Shown here: one piece after another, positions 1 to 7,101 of the stretch
Position numbering within the stretch: position 1 is the first letter of the stretch
Layout: the number at the start of each line of letters is the position of its first letter
DNA from: a virus
Length of the DNA stretch: 58,827 nt
Reading direction: 5' to 3' (one strand)
IMG/VR virus record: IMGVR_UViG_3300048088_000132
Coordinates: 1 to 58,827 of that record
Notes under the pieces: generated by a model
What the model saw: only the letters and a program-made list of their open reading frames with translations
What the model was told of the DNA's origin: nothing
Database searches by the model: none
Translations under genes and position numbers: made by a program

Positions 1-794
1 ACCTTCCCCTTGTTGGCGTTGATGGACGCCATGAGGTCGGACAGGAGGTCAGGACCGGACGGCTGTGCGTCAAGGACCACCGCAGGCTCGACACCCGCCG
101 CCTTGTTGTCCACGTAGGTCTGGATGGCCTGCGACGTGGTATCGACCAGTACCGGGGCGCTCACGCCCACGCTCTCGATCAGCGCCAGAGCAAGGTCGCT
201 CTCCTGCTTGCTCACGGTCGCCGTGGGCAGATCGATGGGCTGGCGGATGGCGTCGGCCGTGACCACGTACCGGAGGTCCCCGGCGCAGTCCAGGATGGCG
301 TACCGGGCCGGTCCCCGCATGGCGAGCTTCACCAGCGCGACCACCTTGCGCTCCTTCATGGCAGCGAGCAACAGCGTCAGCGCCTTGACACCGGACGGGT
401 CCGACTTGCCCTTCACCCGGCGTGGCCTGATCTGGTACAGGCCTTCCGTGAGGTACTGGCCCAGGTTGCGGGTCTGGATGAACGTCTCGATGACGGCGAT
501 GCCCTTCGGCATGGTTGCGTCAACGATCTCGTCGTCGTCCAGCGTCACCCACGCACCGGACGTTGCCTCAGCACGGCGCACCACGTCAGCGCGATCGATG
601 ATGACACCGGTCGTCTTGTTGGTGAGCGCACGGCCCACCGGCTGCCAGGCGCCCTCAGCGTCCTTGGTGAACTCCTTGCGGGCGATCCGCACTTCCTCGG
701 TGCCGGTGTAGGCCGAGACCGGAATGTTGAGCAGACCCCAGGAGATGGTGAAGGAGGTTGTGGCCCGGTTGGGAGTGGGGGCGATTGCTTTCAT
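1..794 (-). CDS. ku: Ku-like DNA end-binding protein (C-terminus outside window)
   Basis: The frame is open from an ATG at 794 to the window edge, giving 264 visible residues. The start resembles bacterial Ku: an N-terminal segment ending FTISWGLLNIPVSAYTGTEE, then a VTLDDDEI motif where Ku proteins have VVLtdeEl. Near the end, SDLALALIESV followed by AIQTYVDNKAAG matches the Ku core C-terminal helices. Bacterial Ku binds double-strand ends and recruits LigD. Mycobacteriophages Omega and Corndog are known to carry Ku, probably to help join short cohesive ends using host LigD. No ligase gene is visible here. A -10 TAGAAT lies only 6 nt upstream of the ATG, so the transcript is probably leaderless. 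The upstream neighbour is a MoxR-type ATPase read in the same direction. Confidence 0.85.
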   Translation of the reverse strand, partial: MKAIAPTPNRATTSFTISWGLLNIPVSAYTGTEEVRIARKEFTKDAEGAWQPVGRALTNKTTGVIIDRADVVRRAEATSGAWVTLDDDEIVDATMPKGIAVIETFIQTRNLGQYLTEGLYQIRPRRVKGKSDPSGVKALTLLLAAMKERKVVALVKLAMRGPARYAILDCAGDLRYVVTADAIRQPIDLPTATVSKQESDLALALIESVGVSAPVLVDTTSQAIQTYVDNKAAGVEPAVVLDAQPSGPDLLSDLMASINANKGK

Positions 795-800
795 GTCTCT

Positions 801-834
801 ATTCTACTCTTTCCGTTCCTTGTACGTATGGGCC
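801..834 (-). promoter_or_regulatory. Phage-type promoter for the Ku gene
   Basis: On the minus strand GGCCCAT (834-828), then 21 nt, then TAGAAT (806-801), then 6 nt to the ATG. The same arrangement precedes the MoxR, VWA, 137-aa and DUF3987 genes. No canonical TTGACA is present. Confidence 0.6.
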
Positions 835-853
835 GTTCGTACCATTTGGTACC

Positions 854-878
854 GCCCCTCACCCGAATGGTGAGGGGC
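854..878 (-). terminator. Hairpin at the 3' end of the MoxR-type gene
   Basis: Two perfect 10-bp arms (854-863 and 869-878) enclose the loop CGAAT. The hairpin contains the stop codon of the MoxR-type gene. No U-tract follows, so it may be a weak terminator or an mRNA 3'-end structure. Confidence 0.5.
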
Positions 879-1905
879 TGTCGGCGAAGTTGTCGCCAGA
901 GCCAGTGAGCGGGTGCCGGTTGTCGGCAGCGTTCGCGATCAGGCCCTTGAACGACCGGGACTCGACAATCTCATCGAACACCAGTTTCTCGTCGGCCGTG
1001 AACATGGAGCGCAGGACGAACAGCGCCATGTCAACGCCATCCTCGATCACGTCTGAGCAGACCCGCATGAGCGCGCTGGTACCAACTGGCGTCCGGATAT
1101 GGCCGGTGGCCCTCGCCTGGCGCAGAGCGTCACCCAGCGTGCGAACCGCATCGTTAGGGATCAGCCGGTGCTCGACCGTGGGATCGTAGGCCCATTCCAG
1201 GTGCCGGAACCGGTTGGCGAAGGCCTCATTCAGCGCACCCGCGCCCCGGTAGTTGGGGTTCATGGTGCCGACGATCCACAGGTCGGGACTGATGTGCACG
1301 GTCTCAGGCATGAAGCCGTCGCCGGGGACCTTGACGGCCTTGGCCCGGTTGGTGAACGAACGCCGCCAGTCGGCCATGGGATGCAGGGAGGACGTGACCC
1401 GCTCCGGCATCATGTTCACTTCGTCCAGGTAGAAGATGCCGCCGATCCTGGCAGCCATGTCAGCGATGCCGGGGAGCCAGACGATCTGCTCCTGGCCGGT
1501 CTCGGGATTGGTCCAGGCCGTGGGTTGACCGAACATGTCGAAGTCGGTGATGCCGTTGCTGGCCGAGAGGGTGAACACCGGGACCGGGAGCACCTTGCCA
1601 TCACGGTTCAGGCCCATGGCCTCCCCGATGTGGATGGCGAGGACGTTGACGAGCATCGTCTTGCCACCCTGCGTGTCGCCCACCAGCAGGACGTTCTCCC
1701 GGCTGGCCCACTTCGCCAACAGGTACTCGACGTCAGTCTTGCCATTGGGCAGCTTGCGACTCACGTACTCCTGCACCAGCGCCGGATCGGGCCGGAACAT
1801 GTCGAGACGAGGGTCATCGATGGTCAGCGCGACCGATTCCTCGTGCGTCACCGTCAGGTGGCGGGGAGCGGTGCGCTTCATCACTTTGGTGGGCTGCTCG
1901 GTCAC
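859..1905 (-). CDS. MoxR/CbbQ-type AAA+ ATPase
   Basis: 348 residues with a complete AAA+ core: Walker A GDTQGGKT (76-83), Walker B IFYLDEVN (157-164), sensor 1 GTMNPN (213-218) and an arginine-finger-like NRFR (231-234). The order and spacing fit the MoxR/CbbQ/GvpN branch, whose members usually work with a VWA protein to remodel a target. The divergent gene at 2086 encodes exactly such a VWA protein. The start is GTG at 1905, preceded by a GAGAGGAC-like ribosome site, with a promoter at 1936-1969. The N-terminus contains PTKVMKRTAP, one member of a basic terminal motif shared with other phage proteins here. The target is unknown. Confidence 0.85.
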   Translation of the reverse strand: MTEQPTKVMKRTAPRHLTVTHEESVALTIDDPRLDMFRPDPALVQEYVSRKLPNGKTDVEYLLAKWASRENVLLVGDTQGGKTMLVNVLAIHIGEAMGLNRDGKVLPVPVFTLSASNGITDFDMFGQPTAWTNPETGQEQIVWLPGIADMAARIGGIFYLDEVNMMPERVTSSLHPMADWRRSFTNRAKAVKVPGDGFMPETVHISPDLWIVGTMNPNYRGAGALNEAFANRFRHLEWAYDPTVEHRLIPNDAVRTLGDALRQARATGHIRTPVGTSALMRVCSDVIEDGVDMALFVLRSMFTADEKLVFDEIVESRSFKGLIANAADNRHPLTGSGDNFADSPSPFG

Positions 1906-1935
1906 TGTCGTCCTCTCGTCTCAGGTTCGATGCCC

Positions 1936-1969
1936 ATTCTAGCAAGGTCCCGTACCAGGTGCATGGGCC
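1936..1969 (-). promoter_or_regulatory. Phage-type promoter for the MoxR-type gene
   Basis: On the minus strand GGCCCAT (1969-1963), a 21-nt spacer containing CTGGTACGGGACC, then TAGAAT (1941-1936). A 17-bp stretch of the spacer recurs near 5193-5209 without an intact -10. TGASTCAAC copies at 1984 and 2007 lie between this promoter and the divergent one. Confidence 0.6.
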
Positions 1970-2044
1970 GAAAGCACCATTCTGTTGACTCACTACTCTC
2001 TCACGTGTTGACTCACCCACCACCAGAGCCGAAATAGGTCTCCC

Positions 2045-2078
2045 GGCCCATGTAGTGGGTACGGTACCCTGCTAGACT
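2045..2078 (+). promoter_or_regulatory. Phage-type promoter for the VWA gene
   Basis: GGCCCAT (2045-2051), 21 nt containing GGTACGGTACC, then TAGACT (2073-2078). The ATG at 2086 is only 7 nt away, so the message is probably leaderless. The spacer aligns closely with that of the divergent MoxR promoter. Confidence 0.6.
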
Positions 2079-2085
2079 GGTGCTC

Positions 2086-4074
2086 ATGACCGAACCAGAC
2101 GCCACCCGCACGCTGCGGGACGTGAGGCGGCAGCAGGCCAGTGAGCGCCGCCGCCTGAAAGAACAGCAGCAGCGGACCCGAGAGCGGATGGATGCCGTCT
2201 CGGACAAGATGAGCACTGAACAGGCTGAGCGCATCCGCCGCCACAACGCCGTGGTAACGGGCATGGTGCCCCGCATCACCGGGGCCGTGGACTCGTGGGC
2301 AGGCAAGCGCGTGCCCATGAACGTCCAGCACCCGGCCAGCCGGTTCTTCGCCGCTACGGACTTTGAGCGCATCACGCTCATGATCCCCGAGACCGAGACC
2401 ATCGACCTGGACTTTGCGGCTGACCTGCGTGGACTGGCGTATCACGAGGCCGGACACATCTTGAAGTCGGTCCCCTTCGCCACGCTGGTCAACGCCGTCA
2501 TGCCTCTCGATGAGAACGTGGCGAGCCACAGCAACCGCATGCGGAGCCTTTCCAAGATGGTCGATCTGGACCAGGACAAGCTCCACCAGGCGTGGAACGT
2601 GCTGGAAGATCAGCGCATGGAGTCGGCCATGGTGCGGGAGAGCACCAACCTCGGCCGGTACTACAACGTGATCGTCTTGGAGCACGTGCTGCACGGCGGG
2701 GTGTCTGACATTGCCTACATGTGGGTCTACGGGCGCAAGCACGTGGATGCCGACGTGCGGGCGGCGGCTCGCGCCGCCATGGTCGTCCAAGAGGGTGAGG
2801 CAACGGTCCAAGCCGCTGAGCGCCTGATCGACACGTACAAGCAGTCCAACGACCCGCTCGTCATGTGGGAGTCGGTCGTCAAGTTCGGTCAACTCATCGG
2901 GCACTGCTCGAATGGCGGCGACCTGGGCAACGGGGCCATGGATGACCATGAGGAAGCCCGCAACCCCGAACCCAAGCCGTTCGACCTTGATGAGTCAACG
3001 GAGCCGTCACCAGAGCCAGACAGTGAAGGCGAGTGCGACGGCGACGGCGGTGACGGTGAAGATGAGGAAGGCACCGGAGCGCCCGGTGGCGACGGTGACG
3101 ACAACGACAGTGAGGATGACGCTGAGGGTCAAGAGGGTGGTGACACCGCTGACCGCCAGGCTCACGGCGATCCCGATGCCTTCCAAAGCGACACCGGAGC
3201 GTCCAAGAGCGTCAACGATGCCGATTGGAGCCGCCGCCTGGTGACTGACGCTCTCAACAAGGCGAGGGAGTCGCGCAACCGGGACGGGAACGTGCTGGGT
3301 GACGTCAAGGCGTACAACCAAGCCGTGTCCGAGGGCCGGGGGAAACTCCCGGTGGCACGCATCCCCTACACCGTAGAGCCTGACGCCATGGTGACCAGCC
3401 AGGCCGTCAAGCTGAATCAGGCTCTCCGCAACCTCATGGAGCAGGCGCGTGCTGAGTCATCGCCCACGTGGCAGACGCAGCAGCGGGCGGGCGTGCTCGA
3501 CGTGCGGGCGTACATCACCCGCCAGCCTGGCGAGATGGAGTTCTACAAGCGCTACGCCGAGGGCGGCGACATGCACCTGCCGAACATGGCGGTGAGCCTG
3601 TTGCTTGACGGGTCATCCTCCATGGATCACCAGGCCCAGCGCCTAGCCATCGCCGCGTTCGGCGTGAAGTCGGCCTGTGACGTGGTGGGCGTGCCCTGCA
3701 CCGTCACGGTCTACGACACCGATGCGTACCTGTTGTGGGATGACGAGGATCGTCCGATGGACGTGCCGTACAACATCCTCCCCAGCGGTGGTACCGATCC
3801 GAAGCGGGTGCTCGACCTGCTCGACATGCAGAAGTGCGACAAGGCCAACCACCTGGTCATCATCATGACTGACGGTGCCTGGTCACACCAGTGGCAGACG
3901 TCGCTCTCGCTGGCGCACTACGCCGCCGCCGACCGGGACATGGTCCTGTTCTACCTGGACTGTGACCCGGCGTACGGGCCGCAGGGCACCGACACGTGCT
4001 CGCTGGTGCAGCGCATCGATGACCTACAGGAGATTCCCCGGTTCCTGATGCGCTACCTCGTACGGGCGATGTAA
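2086..4074 (+). CDS. HExxH metalloprotease-like protein with acidic linker and C-terminal VWA domain
   Basis: 662 residues from the ATG at 2086; GTG at 2080 is an alternative. Three parts are visible. An N-terminal helical domain carries HEAGH (120-124), a zinc-protease HExxH motif, followed by LEDQRME (173-179), whose acidic residues could be the third ligand. A very acidic Asp/Glu/Gly linker spans roughly residues 285-370. A C-terminal VWA domain has a MIDAS motif DGSSS (508-512), a GGTD threonine and a TDGAW aspartate. VWA proteins of the CobT/ViaA/DUF2201 type pair with MoxR ATPases, and the divergent neighbour is one. The likely role is a remodelling or processing complex. Whether the protease site is active cannot be judged here. 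Confidence 0.8.
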   Translation: MTEPDATRTLRDVRRQQASERRRLKEQQQRTRERMDAVSDKMSTEQAERIRRHNAVVTGMVPRITGAVDSWAGKRVPMNVQHPASRFFAATDFERITLMIPETETIDLDFAADLRGLAYHEAGHILKSVPFATLVNAVMPLDENVASHSNRMRSLSKMVDLDQDKLHQAWNVLEDQRMESAMVRESTNLGRYYNVIVLEHVLHGGVSDIAYMWVYGRKHVDADVRAAARAAMVVQEGEATVQAAERLIDTYKQSNDPLVMWESVVKFGQLIGHCSNGGDLGNGAMDDHEEARNPEPKPFDLDESTEPSPEPDSEGECDGDGGDGEDEEGTGAPGGDGDDNDSEDDAEGQEGGDTADRQAHGDPDAFQSDTGASKSVNDADWSRRLVTDALNKARESRNRDGNVLGDVKAYNQAVSEGRGKLPVARIPYTVEPDAMVTSQAVKLNQALRNLMEQARAESSPTWQTQQRAGVLDVRAYITRQPGEMEFYKRYAEGGDMHLPNMAVSLLLDGSSSMDHQAQRLAIAAFGVKSACDVVGVPCTVTVYDTDAYLLWDDEDRPMDVPYNILPSGGTDPKRVLDLLDMQKCDKANHLVIIMTDGAWSHQWQTSLSLAHYAAADRDMVLFYLDCDPAYGPQGTDTCSLVQRIDDLQEIPRFLMRYLVRAM

Positions 4075-4089
4075 TCGTGACTCAACACC

Positions 4090-4102
4090 CACTGACACTG
4101 AC
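4090..4102 (-). repeat. 13-bp repeat GTCAGTGTCAGTG (minus orientation)
   Basis: This perfect copy lies between the VWA gene and the 137-aa membrane gene. It begins 4 bp after a TGACTCAAC element (4078-4086). Confidence 0.85.
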
Positions 4103-4111
4103 AGGCAGGCC

Positions 4112-4525
4112 ATGAACAGCGACACGGCAGGACTCATCCTCAACGTCTACCTCATCATGCGGCGGCACCAACGGGTACTAGCCGCTACCGGGGACAACCG
4201 TCTGGCGAACAAGGCCGCATGGCACACCTACGGGCTGATCTGGCTAGCCGGGTGGGCGTTCATCGCCCCTCTCGGCTGCCTGTTCCTGGCCCTGTTCTCA
4301 CCGGGCTTCCTGGTGGCCGCAGGCATCCTCGCGCTGCTCATCCCGGTCTGGTTCTACGCCTGGTCGGCTGATCGTCGCTGGGAGGCCACGCTGAGTGCTC
4401 AGGCCATCGAACCGCCGCCGATCCCTGAGCAGTACCCCATGAGTGCCCCTGAGCGCACCATCACCCAGCCGGTGCTCACGGCGTTCTACCGGCCACCGGC
4501 CAAGCAGATCAGGTCGGCTCGATGA
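4112..4525 (+). CDS. Small membrane protein
   Basis: 137 residues with no recognised family. Two long hydrophobic stretches, about residues 40-65 and 67-88, form a probable membrane hairpin. They are followed by a Pro-rich, positively charged tail. The gene starts 37 bp after the VWA gene and is read the same way, with a 13-bp repeat and a TGACTCAAC element in the gap. Co-transcription with the VWA gene could mean it anchors the MoxR/VWA complex at the membrane, but that is inference only. Its last codons overlap the next promoter. Confidence 0.6.
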   Translation: MNSDTAGLILNVYLIMRRHQRVLAATGDNRLANKAAWHTYGLIWLAGWAFIAPLGCLFLALFSPGFLVAAGILALLIPVWFYAWSADRRWEATLSAQAIEPPPIPEQYPMSAPERTITQPVLTAFYRPPAKQIRSAR

Positions 4526-4567
4526 GCCGAATGGCTCTGTCGTGACTCACCAGGAGCCGTGTATACT
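4521..4567 (+). promoter_or_regulatory. Phage-type promoter with inverted-repeat operator
   Basis: An inverted repeat GAGCC-GAAT-GGCTC (within 4521-4537), then 24 nt, then TATACT (4562-4567). The promoter at 5321 has the identical layout and spacing. A TGAGTCAAC element (4567-4575) overlaps the expected transcription start, a classic operator position. Confidence 0.65.
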
Positions 4568-4611
4568 GAGTCAACACAGAACCTCTAGGACAGGATGGAG
4601 CACAAGACGAG

Positions 4612-5025
4612 ATGGCAACGATTCTCAGATCGTATGACTGGTCACAGGTCAGCCGAGCCAACAAGCGGGCCAGGAGCCGGAGCTACCCCTGGGATGACTG
4701 GTTCGATGGCCGCATCTGGCAGCTAGAGCCGAGGGTGGACTTCGATGGTCCTGCCGTCAGCTTGGAGCGGGTCATCCGGACATCGGCCAACCGTCGCGGT
4801 ATCAAGGTCCGCATCCGCATCGATGGCGACGTCGTCGTCGTGCAGCGCCATGAGGACGGCGATCCCTTCCGGACGATCACCAAGTCCCCGAGCTTGAAGT
4901 CGATCAAGGCGGCGAAGGAGGCCGAGACGAACGGCCACAAGCCCGAGCCGGTCAAGGTCTCGGCCACGAAGAAGGTCGCTCCCGCCACGCCTCGTAAGCG
5001 CGTGTTGAAGCGCGTGAGCGTCTAG
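4612..5025 (+). CDS. Small basic protein of unknown function
   Basis: 137 residues, basic overall, with Arg/Lys-rich ends around a short beta-rich middle (for example KVRIRIDGDVVVVQR). No family is recognised. It ends TPRKRVLKRVSV, which closely matches the RecA C-terminus (AKKRTLKRVAS) and the N-termini of several other DNA-metabolism proteins here. It has its own promoter (TATACT at 4562) and an AAGACGAG-like ribosome site before the ATG. A nucleic-acid-binding or accessory replication role is plausible but unproven. Confidence 0.6.
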   Translation: MATILRSYDWSQVSRANKRARSRSYPWDDWFDGRIWQLEPRVDFDGPAVSLERVIRTSANRRGIKVRIRIDGDVVVVQRHEDGDPFRTITKSPSLKSIKAAKEAETNGHKPEPVKVSATKKVAPATPRKRVLKRVSV

Positions 5026-5034
5026 TACCACCCA

Positions 5035-5057
5035 GCCTCCCCTAGTAAGAGGGGGCG
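5035..5057 (+). terminator. Possible terminator after the 137-aa basic protein gene
   Basis: A short GC hairpin, CCCCT (5039-5043) with AGGGG (5050-5054), starts 10 bp after the stop codon. No clear U-tract follows. It could equally end a leftward transcript. Confidence 0.35.
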
Positions 5058-5060
5058 TGT

Positions 5061-5171
5061 AGAAGCCAGGAACCCGCAACCGCATTTGACCCGAAGCACC
5101 GCCCACCGGACTCACAGAGTCCAGGGCACCGCTGGCAGGCACAACCGGGCGCGTAAGTGTTCCTGGCTTCT
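5061..5171. other. Intergenic foldback element 1, possible structured RNA
   Basis: Two perfect 13-bp arms (5061-5073 and 5159-5171) enclose 85 nt containing the inner hairpin GGACTC-ACA-GAGTCC (5108-5122). No convincing ORF overlaps it. It lies in the 387-bp gap 5026-5412, together with a second element of the same plan, a 13-bp repeat and a promoter. The strand is undetermined because the stems are symmetric. Confidence 0.5.
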
Positions 5172-5177
5172 TGCGTT

Positions 5178-5190
5178 GTCAGTGTCAGTG
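5178..5190 (+). repeat. 13-bp repeat GTCAGTGTCAGTG
   Basis: This perfect copy sits between the two foldback elements of the 5026-5412 intergenic region. Confidence 0.85.
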
Positions 5191-5208
5191 CGTGCTATGG
5201 TCCCGTAC

Positions 5209-5295
5209 CAGGTGCAAGGGCTGTCCGATCCCTCCACCAAGGGTCGTGCTCCCCAGCTAAGGACTACCGCCAGTCCGAGACGGCCCTTGCACCTG
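5209..5295. other. Intergenic foldback element 2, possible structured RNA
   Basis: Two perfect 13-bp arms (5209-5221 and 5283-5295) enclose 61 nt with two internal hairpins, CCCT/AGGG (5230-5243) and GGACT/AGTCC (5261-5276). At 87 nt it is tRNA-sized, but a 13-bp closing stem and the lack of a T-arm argue against a tRNA. It repeats the plan of element 1. A TGAGTCAAC element follows at 5310. Confidence 0.5.
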
Positions 5296-5320
5296 CAAGA
5301 GTGGAGCGTTGAGTCAACAA

Positions 5321-5367
5321 GATGGGCCGAATGGCCCATGTCAGGGTGGTACCACCGGGTGTATACT
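5321..5367 (+). promoter_or_regulatory. Phage-type promoter with inverted-repeat operator for the DUF3987 gene
   Basis: An inverted repeat ATGGGCC-GAAT-GGCCCAT (5322-5339) ends in the GGCCCAT element. A 22-nt spacer carrying GGTACC then leads to TATACT (5362-5367). From GATG to TATACT the layout is identical to the promoter at 4521. Confidence 0.65.
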
Positions 5368-5412
5368 GGTCCTTGAACCTGAGGAAACCATCCCCACTGA
5401 AAGGGCCAGCAC

Positions 5413-6756
5413 GTGATTACCGACCACCTTCCCGATTGGATGAGCACCTACGTCAGCGAGACCGCTGCGGAGTTGCAAGTCCCGATCGATGCCGTTGCTC
5501 TGCTGAGCCTCGGCGCTCTGTCCGCTGCCGTGAACGGCGGCGCCACTTCGCTCCCGGTCGATTCCTGGGCCGAGCCGTGCGTGCTCTACACCGTCGCCCT
5601 GCTGGCGTCGGGCGAGGGCAAGTCCCCGGCCTTCACGAAGCTCTTGGAGCCTGTCGTGCGGGCGTTCGAGGAAGTCACTGGCGTGCACCAGGCCACCGAT
5701 GCCAAGACGCAGACGATCCGCAACCGGGTCAATCGCAAGCACATCAAGAAGGTCGAGAGCGATGCGCTGCGGGCCGTGGCCAAGGGTTCGATGAGCCTGG
5801 AAGAGGCCATCGGGGAAATCGCCGCCGCCGAGCGGGCCGTCGCCCTGTTCAACAACACCAACATCCCGCTAAAGGTCGTCACCGACGTGACGCCCGCTGG
5901 TCTGCTCGATGCCTTGCAGGACAACAACGGTCGCGTTGTGATCGCCAGCCCGGAGGCCGAGAGCCTGATGAGCTTCCGGGGAGGGTCCAAGGAGGCCATC
6001 CTTAAGGGCTTCGATGGCGAGACCATGACACAGGGCCGTCGTGGTACCGGTGAGGTCACCATCGCCCGCCCGACCATCACGGCGATGCTGGCGATGCAGC
6101 CAGCCATCCTCGGGTCGCTGGGCGCCGACATGGTCAACCGTGGCGTGATGCCCCGGTTCCTGATCAGCTACCCGGAGTCCATGGTGGGCCACCGTGAGGC
6201 TCGCACCGTCCTGGTCTCGCCTGAGGCTGAGGCTGAGTACGAGGCCGAGATGACCAGGATCGTGACCGCCTACAGCGAGCCACGGCCGAAGCTCATCACC
6301 TGGGACCCCGCTGCCAAGCGTGAGATCGGCACCTGGCGGGTCGAGATCGAGCCGTTGCTGGCGCCGAACGGTCTCTTGGCGTCCATCGCCGCATGGGGTT
6401 CCAAGGTGCGTGGGGCGCACTTCGTTCGCCTGGCGGCGCTCCTGGGGATCGCCAACGGCCGGGACTTCGTCAACGTGGACGATTGCGTCCAGGCCAAGGC
6501 CATCCTGCGCTCGCTCATGATCGACGCGAAGCGGGCGTTCGGGGCCATGGGGGCGTCGTTCTCCGACGATGACGTGGTGCACCTGATGAGCATCGTGGAG
6601 CGCCTTCCGGAGCGCACGTTTGCCAAGCGCATGATCATGCGCCGGTCCAACAGGCTTAAGACGCCCGACCGGGCGGGCCAGGCTCTCGACAAGGCCGTGG
6701 AGGAAGGTCTGCTGACCTACGACGAGGGCACCAAACAGTGGACCTACGTCGAGTAG
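5413..6756 (+). CDS. DUF3987-family protein (primase/helicase-associated)
   Basis: 447 residues from a GTG start. The N-terminal half has the DUF3987 layout: an early PIDAVALLSLGALSAAV helix pair, a WAEPCVLYTVALL strand, then the P-loop-like ASGEGKSP. DUF3987 proteins are common in actinophages and mobile elements and are often fused or adjacent to primases; their activity is poorly defined. The C-terminus is winged-helix-like. The gene has its own promoter, a 5' leader of about 40 nt, and a strong hairpin after the stop. It is the last rightward gene of the early block and converges on the long leftward cassette. A DNA-replication role is inferred from the family only. Confidence 0.75.
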   Translation: MITDHLPDWMSTYVSETAAELQVPIDAVALLSLGALSAAVNGGATSLPVDSWAEPCVLYTVALLASGEGKSPAFTKLLEPVVRAFEEVTGVHQATDAKTQTIRNRVNRKHIKKVESDALRAVAKGSMSLEEAIGEIAAAERAVALFNNTNIPLKVVTDVTPAGLLDALQDNNGRVVIASPEAESLMSFRGGSKEAILKGFDGETMTQGRRGTGEVTIARPTITAMLAMQPAILGSLGADMVNRGVMPRFLISYPESMVGHREARTVLVSPEAEAEYEAEMTRIVTAYSEPRPKLITWDPAAKREIGTWRVEIEPLLAPNGLLASIAAWGSKVRGAHFVRLAALLGIANGRDFVNVDDCVQAKAILRSLMIDAKRAFGAMGASFSDDDVVHLMSIVERLPERTFAKRMIMRRSNRLKTPDRAGQALDKAVEEGLLTYDEGTKQWTYVE

Positions 6757-6762
6757 ATCCGA

Positions 6763-6788
6763 AGGCCCGGGGCAAACGTCCCGGGCCT
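6763..6788 (+). terminator. Terminator hairpin between convergent genes
   Basis: 9-bp arms AGGCCCGGG (6763-6771) and CCCGGGCCT (6780-6788) with an 8-nt loop lie just after the DUF3987 stop. They probably separate it from the leftward HNH gene. The U-tract is absent on both strands. Confidence 0.6.
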
Positions 6789-6794
6789 GCTGCT

Positions 6795-6807
6795 GTCAGT
6801 GTCAGTG
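6795..6807 (+). repeat. 13-bp repeat GTCAGTGTCAGTG
   Basis: This perfect copy overlaps the stop codon of the HNH gene and follows the terminator hairpin, at the end of the longest leftward operon. Confidence 0.85.
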
Positions 6808-7077
6808 CCGGTGCCGACTGGTGTGACACCCACGGCACAGCGGTACCACGTCGTTCTCGTGGCCAGCGTCGTAGCCACGGTGGTGGTGCCACTGATCAGC
6901 AGGTTCCCAGCAGTCAACACAAGCGTGTAGCCGGACCGGAGGCCGACTCCGAGCTACACGCTTGTGGATGGCGTTCCGACGCCTGCGTTCTTGCTCGCTA
7001 CCGGGGCCAGGCTCCTGCTCAGGCCAGTCCTGCCGACCCGTCCAAGAGGGGTCCAGAGGGTGCTCGACTACAGACAC
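6802..7077 (-). CDS. HNH endonuclease
   Basis: 91 residues. The C-terminal half is a compact zinc HNH fold: CVDC, then WHHHRGYDAGHENDVVPLC, then CRGCH. This supplies the two CxxC zinc pairs, the HH of the first strand and the N/H of the second. The N-terminus is short and basic. HNH proteins of this size nick or cut DNA. In many phages they act with the terminase, and elsewhere they are free-standing homing enzymes. It is the last gene of the leftward cassette, 24 bp after the 452-aa gene, and its stop codon lies inside a 13-bp repeat. Confidence 0.8.
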   Translation of the reverse strand: MSVVEHPLDPSWTGRQDWPEQEPGPGSEQERRRRNAIHKRVARSRPPVRLHACVDCWEPADQWHHHRGYDAGHENDVVPLCRGCHTSRHRH

Positions 7078-7101
7078 GTCCGGAACCTACCCCCAACGGA
7101 G

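Noticed and set aside
1099-2037. Long rightward ORF opposite the MoxR-type gene.
   Set aside because: It is the antisense of a well-supported AAA+ gene, with His/Val/Arg-rich translation typical of a shadow frame.
1993-2949. Leftward ORF opposite the VWA gene.
   Set aside because: Antisense shadow of a gene with clear HExxH and MIDAS motifs.
5209-5295. Possible tRNA from its 87-nt size and three-stem fold.
   Set aside because: The closing stem is 13 bp, and no anticodon arm or T-loop consensus is present.
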